From NCBI GenBank assembly GCA_950295325.1, contig OX485804.1, forward strand, positions 40,548,001-40,612,000: DNA of 64,000 nt, written 5' to 3'. The DNA is from Polytrichum commune. Taxonomy: Eukaryota; Streptophyta; Polytrichopsida; Polytrichales; Polytrichaceae. The notes beneath the pieces were generated by a model. That model saw only the letters and a list, made by a program, of their open reading frames with translations. It was not told the DNA's origin and did no database searches. The stretch's first letter is position 1, and every line of letters starts with the position of its first letter. The position numbers were made by a program, and so were the translations under genes. Shown here one piece after another: positions 58,395-64,000 of the stretch.

Positions 58395-59300
58395 AAGCAT
58401 GGGATCATCTGCCCCCCAACTTCCTTGCACACAGATGTATCATGTTTGTCACCTTCTGTACATATACATACGTCACCTTGTGAATTCCTTCCTCTGAATT
58501 CTCGATTCTCCAATTCTAAATGCAAGTGCAAAGATTATTGTCAAGTCATCAGCACAATGAATTGCTTCCATCAGTAATTCCTTGGACATCATTAAATCGC
58601 ATCGTGGACACTCATCTTTCTCTCACACAACATGTACAGACAATCGTGAATGCTTCTTCACTCCATAATTGTGGATAATGCAAGTAGATGGGTTGGTTCC
58701 TCAACCCCCTGCTCTGCAATTGTGATGGTTCTCTCTTGTGGCAGGGCTTGCCCAGTTCGTAACTTCGGATCAACTGCCTCCGAAGATGTTCGCACATCGA
58801 TTCACCGCCCACGTCGCCTTGTGCACATAGCTATGCGGACCTTGGATTTTTTTCATCTAAAATCTCCATTCTCGAATGGTAAATGCAATCCATGTCATAT
58901 TGTTGTTGAATTCATCAGCGCTGTGAATTCCATATCAGTAATTCTCTAACTTCTTGCCAGCATAGGGTGTGCACTCATTTTACTCCAATCCAATTGCATG
59001 CCGAAAGACATATTAATGATCTGTGACTTCCGGCGACCCATGTGTACAGAATTCTTGGATGATTTATTCCATAAACTTAGACCTGCCCCTGGAGCTCGTT
59101 GCAGATAGATTCACCACAACCGAATCGCCAGACTCTATCTCTCTCGTCTGCAACATTCCCCCGCACCTTCTAGTGTAGATATATACAGATTTTATCACTC
59201 TCGATTCTCGACTTGTAAATACAATTGGTGAAATTGTTGTCGAAATCACCACTCCTATCCGTCCTCCCTTCGAATTCTTCCTATCTCATGGTGTACACTC
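58326..59300 (+). repeat. Tandem copies of the 3' end of CCS
   Basis: Copy 1 (58326-58692) includes the end of the last CCS exon. Copy 2 (58693-59055) repeats it with a period near 367: CTGCTCTGCAATTGTGATGG corresponds to the codons for the CXC motif. Later landmarks TAAATGCAA, TCATCAGC.C..TGAATT and CATCAGTAATTC are shared. Copy 3 (about 59056-59300) is partial and more diverged, recognisable by GATTCACC, CTCGATTCTCGA, TAAATACAATTG and CTCGTTTTACTC. Confidence 0.75.
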
Positions 59301-59696
59301 GTTTTACTCTAAGAAATCCATTAGATTTTCTAAAACTCCATGCATTAAGTACACGACACATTGTATTCAGTGTCATATGCTATTTTATGTCACTGCGGTA
59401 ATTTATCTAATGACACTTCTTACGGATATATATCGTATTTATAACAGTAAGTAAGAGTTTACAATAACTTTACAAATACTGCTGTTCCAATTTACTTTTA
59501 GTTCATCCACTTTTGATATATTCTACATCTTGACATTTACATAAATGTATTATTGTATTGGATGATTAAAAGATGGGATGAAAAATCACTTAGTAAGTGA
59601 CAGTAATTGCAACAATGTTAAACCTATAATTGTTGGTTGCTACAGTTTGAACCATAGACTTGCCATTGGAATTGGACGATGGTTGACTAGCCCCTG
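59301..59696. other. Intergenic with transposon remnants
   Basis: Contains TTGTATTCAGTGTCATA near 59370 and, at 59570-59645, the inverted counterpart of 9775-9840 (GGGATGAAAAATCACTTAGT). No coding sequence. Confidence 0.5.
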
Positions 59697-59927
59697 TCTC
59701 TACATTGTTTATGGTATTTAGTGTCACATACTAATTGGAATTATGCAATGCAATAATTGCTTGCTCTTGACTTCAATTTTAACTCACAAAAGTTGAATAG
59801 GTTGTTCGGACATTATAGAACATAGATGACTTTGCATGGTGAAATTTTATATTCTCAATAAATTTATAGCATTGTGTAACTCCCATATTGAGTGACACTA
59901 AATACCATAAATGGTGTAGAGGTACTA
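59697..59927. mobile_element. Short MITE, family D
   Basis: Inverted ends: TTTATGGTATTTAGTGTCAC at the left, and GTGACACTAAATACCATAAA at the right, an exact complement over 20 bp. CTCTACA/TGTAGAG lies outside both. Centre carries GACATTATAGAACATAGATG, shared with 28044-28260 and 36882-37545. Confidence 0.85.
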
Positions 59928-59952
59928 GACTATGCCATTTTTGCTACCATAA

Positions 59953-60159
59953 ACGATTGAAAATGAGTCTCATTTCATGTTGGAATGTCCCCTATATAAG
60001 CCCATTAGAGATAAGCTTCCATCATCATTTGAGAATGTAGTTTTAGGCATACTCAAGTCTTTCTTTCAATTGGACCATCATATGGACATTAGCCTCTATC
60101 TCACGGAGGCTACCGCACTCTGGTTTGAAACCATCATGATGTACTTTCAATCCCATTAG
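59953..60159 (+). pseudogene. C-terminal fragment of a LINE-type retroelement protein
   Basis: The frame reads ESHFMLECPLYKPIRDKLPS and ends in LYLTEATALW before a stop. The pattern HFxLECPxYxxIRxK is typical of the C-terminal Cys-containing region behind reverse transcriptase in LINE-like and bacterial-type plant retroelement proteins. No reverse transcriptase is visible upstream; the preceding sequence is the family D MITE. Confidence 0.5.
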
Positions 60160-61991
60160 CCTTCTAGACTTCCCGGACTTTAAAATCAATTTCATTTCAT
60201 AATGTCCAATTTTTTATTTTTTACAAGAAATGACAAATAATGTTAAGTTTGCATTTAGTGTTGGTGACACTACACTTGTGGTTTACAATTACTATTGGTG
60301 ACTCAGATTATATATAAATACATGAAGTGTCTCTCCATAGTTAAAAGTACATGAAGTGTCTCTCCTTAGCTAAAAGTACATGATGAATCCTAAAAATGTG
60401 TGTGTTATCATTTATGATTACATAGTGCTATAACTTGTTGAGGATTGTGATTCATTACAAATACAACACAAATAGATAGCTAGAATGCCCTTTATAAAAG
60501 CTAACAAACAAATTTTCATTTAAAGCTTACATCCTTTAAATAGTTATAGCATTACATTGGCAATCCAAACTCGTTAAAATAAAACAATGTAGTTGTTTTT
60601 TACAAGTTATTGGCATATTATTGTTGCAACAACTATACAAGGTAATGGGCATTGGGTCGGACTTGGCCGATCCATGAACGAACCAACTTGAAGAGTCAAG
60701 TGCTCCTAATGACCATCAATCAACTTACACAATTTATATTGGAAAGAGATTATGCACGTCATTGAGGCACTTTCTAACAATTTGTTGAACCATGTGATAT
60801 TTCATGAATAATGTAGATGTGTTTAAATGTGTGGTTTGCCCTAAGAAACATTGGTCAATACAATGCCAAGACCAACTACACTAAGGTAAGTAGGCCTAAT
60901 TTGGTTATTGATCTTTACCATATACCTATATGTGAACAGTGGGTGGCTAGATGCAAATCAAAAAATAAACTACAAGAAAAGATTGAACTACGTGTCAAAA
61001 ATACATTAATCATTCTAAACTCAGTGATCAACATAATTGGGGAGACTTTTGTGATCTTCACATGGCTCACTATCAATGGACTTTGACAATTCATAACATG
61101 TTGACATCAACTCCACAACTTTCTAAAGTTAATCATGACTTCTTCACATATATTTGGGGATACACCAAAAAAATTTAATTTTAAATAAATCTATTGAATT
61201 TAAGCAATGTAAGGTAGTAAATAACAAGGGAATGTGGCTTTGTCATGAGAGGCTTTGTCCTAAAATGATATTTTTAAAGTAAATATTTTTAGTTATTAAC
61301 TCTTTTCATATTAAATTGTAAATTTCATTGAGTTTCCACCAAGCCTCCTTTGAGCTTCACCAAACCTTGTTCATTAAGTTTTGACATGTGTTACTCAGAC
61401 CCTAATACCACTCAAAAATAGTCTCCACAATGCATGTATCTCATGATATGGGACAAAACCAACCAAAAAAAAAATAACCACATAAGGCCCATCTATCTTA
61501 GAGAAGGTTCAAATCCCCAAAGTGGCAATTTCCGGGACCTAATACAACCCTCTCCACGAGGAAGTCGACATGGAATCCTACATGTCAAAACACACCTCCG
61601 TGGAATCCGACGTGGCAGGGAAGTCTCTCCGCTCCTCTTCCCTTCTCTCGCAGAACAGGCGCCGGAACTCCTCGCCATAGCCAACCACGCATCAGGCTCC
61701 CTACTCCCTCTTCCCACAAATCACTCCTCAACTCCGCTATCACAACTCCTGCCAGCAGCAAGCAACTTGAACCTTGAGAATCACAGGTAAAGCATGAGGA
61801 GGAGGCCAAAACGAGCAGTGAATGAGCGCTGTTCGAGCTAACTTGGGAAGGGATTTCGCGAGGTCAGAACACAGGGTAGGTAGGGTCAGGATACAAAGCG
61901 GGGTCAGGAGATGAGGCCCAGTAGGCATATCTTCGGTGGCGGAGGTTTGTGACAAGTTCTGGTAGGTTGGATTGTTGCGAGGGGCGGAGCA
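60160..61991. other. Intergenic and 5' flank of the Cdc14-like gene
   Basis: 60160-61480 is AT-rich with no supported gene; CATGAAGTGTCTCTCC is directly repeated near 60322 and 60350. From about 61490 the base composition becomes GC-richer and open on both strands, as expected for a leader and promoter. CACCTCCGTGGAATCC near 61591 resembles GACATGGAATCCTAC near 61567. Confidence 0.45.
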
Positions 61992-63892
61992 ATGATCCTA
62001 AGGCAGCCGAATTGGGCGGAGGATCTGTTGACCACAGAGACCCCGGAAGCAGGGGCTGCTGAGGCCAGGAAACCCCAATCCGAAGCCGTGTTGGAGCTCG
62101 TGAGGGCGCTCACGGACCAAAGGTTGTACAGGGACGTGGTGTTGTGCCTCCGGAAGGGCTTGCGCGATGCGCGATCGGAGTTTTCGTTCATGCGAGTTCG
62201 GGGGTTGAATGCCCTTGCCAAGTTCATTGCATCTGCTGTGAATTCGGAGAAAGCTATCGAGCTTTTTCGAGACAGCCAGAGCTGCCAAGACCTCCAAGGT
62301 GCGTGTGGGGGTGGGGGGACATTGCTCTGTTTTCTCACATCATTGCTTTGTGACATACCGCCATGTTGGAGCCCTTAAGGGTACAGTGTGTTCCTTTTAT
62401 GTCATGTGTGTTCTTTTGATTGCAAGCCTCGGATACATTCAGGTTCAGAATGCTGTGACCTGCTTGGAAATTTAGGGCGACTTGTAAACTTTTACTCCTC
62501 CAGAGTATGCAGATAATAAGGATACAAATATCTAAGACTGTGGAATAGAGCGATGAATCAATGTCACCAGTGGATTTATGTCAATGTTCTGAAACGCTTT
62601 CTAGCCCATACCACCAGCATGAAATTTGTATTCTGTGATTCACCTGTTCTTTTTCCACATCATTGCTTTGTTTTATCAGCCAATTGTGACATACCGCCAT
62701 GTTGGAGTTCTTAAGGGCACAGTGTGTTCCTGTTTTGTCACGTGTTGATACAATCAGGTTCAGAATTCTCTGTGACGTGCTTGGGAATTTAGAGTGAATC
62801 GTAAATTTATATTCTCCAGAAAATGCAGATAATAAGGACACAAGTATGTAAGACCAATGTAACCAGTGGATATATTTCAATGCTTTGAGGGACTTTCTAG
62901 CCCACATTACTAGCATGGAATTTGTAATCCGTAAGTCACCTGCATGCGAATTTTAGCATAATTCTTATGTCTAAAGTTGATCAGCCCTTGGTGCCCCTGC
63001 CCTTTCAAGCAGTTCCCCGCAACAATCGAACTCGTTCAGAAACACTGGCAAGAAAGGATTGATGAGAAGTTGTTGCACTTTCTGAAAAATTCAATTCAAG
63101 GTTTTCCAATGTTGGAGATTCATAGGAAAAAAAGAGGCCTCATAGACATGTTCATCTGGTCGAGCCTCTAGCTCCTCTTTGACACATGCTAGGGACTAAT
63201 CCTAGCTGAAATAGGGTTCACCAAGTGTCTCACTTACTCTGATCTTACTCCAATATCAACCTGACCTACTCTAGGCTTATGTCAACTGGATTGAATTCTT
63301 GTTCTTGTGGAAAAGTGTAAGAGGGGTGACTGAATCTCATATCACTTATTTGTTGTCTTTTGGTCAGTCGTACCAGTTCTGTTTGAGTACACATTGGCTC
63401 CAAAGAAGCATATTGCAAAGACTCCCAACGCCCTTGCAGTTGCAGATGTTGTCACTGAAATGGAGAGTCCTCCTAGTAGTGTAGAGGTGGCTCTCGCCCT
63501 TAGGGTGTTGGAAGGCTGTTGTCTCCTCTACAGTGCTTGTCGAACAACTGCATCTCATCATTCAGCTGTCTCAGTAAGACTCTGATCCCTCCTCTTCCTT
63601 GTCAAGCTTGCATTTCGTTTTACCATTGTCTAATTACATTTCTGGAGCTCGAACCACTACTCTGGAATGTCAGCACATCTCTGTGGAAAAGATGATGTCT
63701 TATGTGAACGTACTGCGTTTGCACTGGTAGTAGCATTTCATGAACTTGTACAATTCCCATGCAGCTGCCTTACAGTGAGATGTTGGGATTCAGGAACTTC
63801 TTGACTTCTTTTTAGCTGGAGGGACATCTATTCAAAGCACGTGTCTGGATGGTTTACTGGCAGTTATGCTGGACTCGTCGTCCAATCAAAAG
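61992..63892 (+). CDS. Cdc14/SIN-component-like armadillo-type protein, 3' end outside window
   Basis: Three exons are seen: 61992-62298, 63368-63573 and 63794-63892, each with GT/AG borders; the frame stays open through 204 codons and continues past the window. The first exon reads RALTDQRLYRDVVLCLRKGL and LRDARSEFSFMRVRGLNALA. The second has KTPNALAVADVVTEMESPPS and VALALRVLEGCCLLYSACR, and the third GGTSIQSTCLDGLLAVMLDS. These blocks match the conserved plant family annotated as Cdc14, SIN component (an ARM-like helical protein; in fission yeast Cdc14 partners the kinase Sid1 in septation signalling). The plant function is not established. The exon 3 acceptor is chosen because upstream alternatives give a stop. 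Confidence 0.7.
62338..62940 (+). repeat. Tandem duplication in intron 1 of the Cdc14-like gene
   Basis: GTGACATACCGCCATGTTGG occurs at 62350 and 62686, period 336. Shared landmarks follow in both copies: AAGGG.ACAGTGTGTTCC, ATTCAGGTTCAGAAT-like, GCAGATAATAAGGA and CTTTCTAGCCCA. Wholly within the intron 62299-63367. Confidence 0.85.
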
Positions 63893-64000
63893 GTTTGTTT
63901 CTTCCACTCACAGACACTTGGTAAGGTTCCTAAGTAGTCGTGTGATAATTCAGGCTTGGTTTAGAATAACAGGACTAGTTTCATGACTTTATGTACCAAA

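Noticed and set aside
1-64000. CRISPR arrays, bacterial operons or riboswitches
   Set aside because: The window is eukaryotic nuclear DNA; the tandem arrays have long diverged units and no spacer pattern.

Overview
This is a piece of plant nuclear chromosome. Four intron-containing or plant-specific genes are readable: RNA polymerase II subunit 3, an EXORDIUM-like secreted protein, an iron superoxide dismutase, and a copper chaperone for Cu/Zn superoxide dismutase. A fifth gene, a plant Cdc14/SIN-like armadillo-type protein, runs off the right edge. Introns have GT/AG borders and most intergenic DNA is AT-rich and transposon-derived. I cannot name the species. The sparse genes, many small inverted-repeat elements and a Tc1/mariner relic would fit a seed-free land plant, but this is inference.

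Layout. Bases 1-23.8 kb hold no complete gene. They carry non-autonomous DNA transposons, several with a 3-bp TTA duplication and ends starting GGG, a 1-kb foldback element, microsatellites, a 235-bp tandem array, and fragments of a leucine-rich-repeat gene and a hAT-type protein. Bases 23.8-26.9 kb are RPB3 on the minus strand in four exons. Its first intron and its upstream flank are both made of tandem copies of roughly 300 bp. Bases 28-48 kb are again repeats: a decayed Ty3/gypsy pol region, a decayed Tc1/mariner transposase, one MITE inserted into another, and a MITE with a near-perfect hairpin core.

Bases 48.8-64 kb are the gene-rich end. EXORDIUM-like is on the plus strand, Fe-SOD on the minus strand, CCS on the plus strand, and the Cdc14-like gene on the plus strand. 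Fe-SOD and CCS are head to head, about 1.3 kb apart. Their shared intergenic region holds 16 GTAC cores, 15 of them in the context GTACT/AGTAC. GTAC is the core recognised by the copper-response SBP factors CRR1 and SPL7. The two genes belong to opposite arms of the copper-economy switch between Fe-SOD and Cu/Zn-SOD, so a shared copper-responsive bidirectional control region is the most interesting hypothesis in the window.

A second recurring theme is local tandem duplication at gene edges. The 3' end of EXORDIUM-like including its last codons, the 3' end of CCS including its last exon, the RPB3 first intron, the RPB3 upstream flank and the first intron of the Cdc14-like gene all occur as two to five diverged tandem copies.
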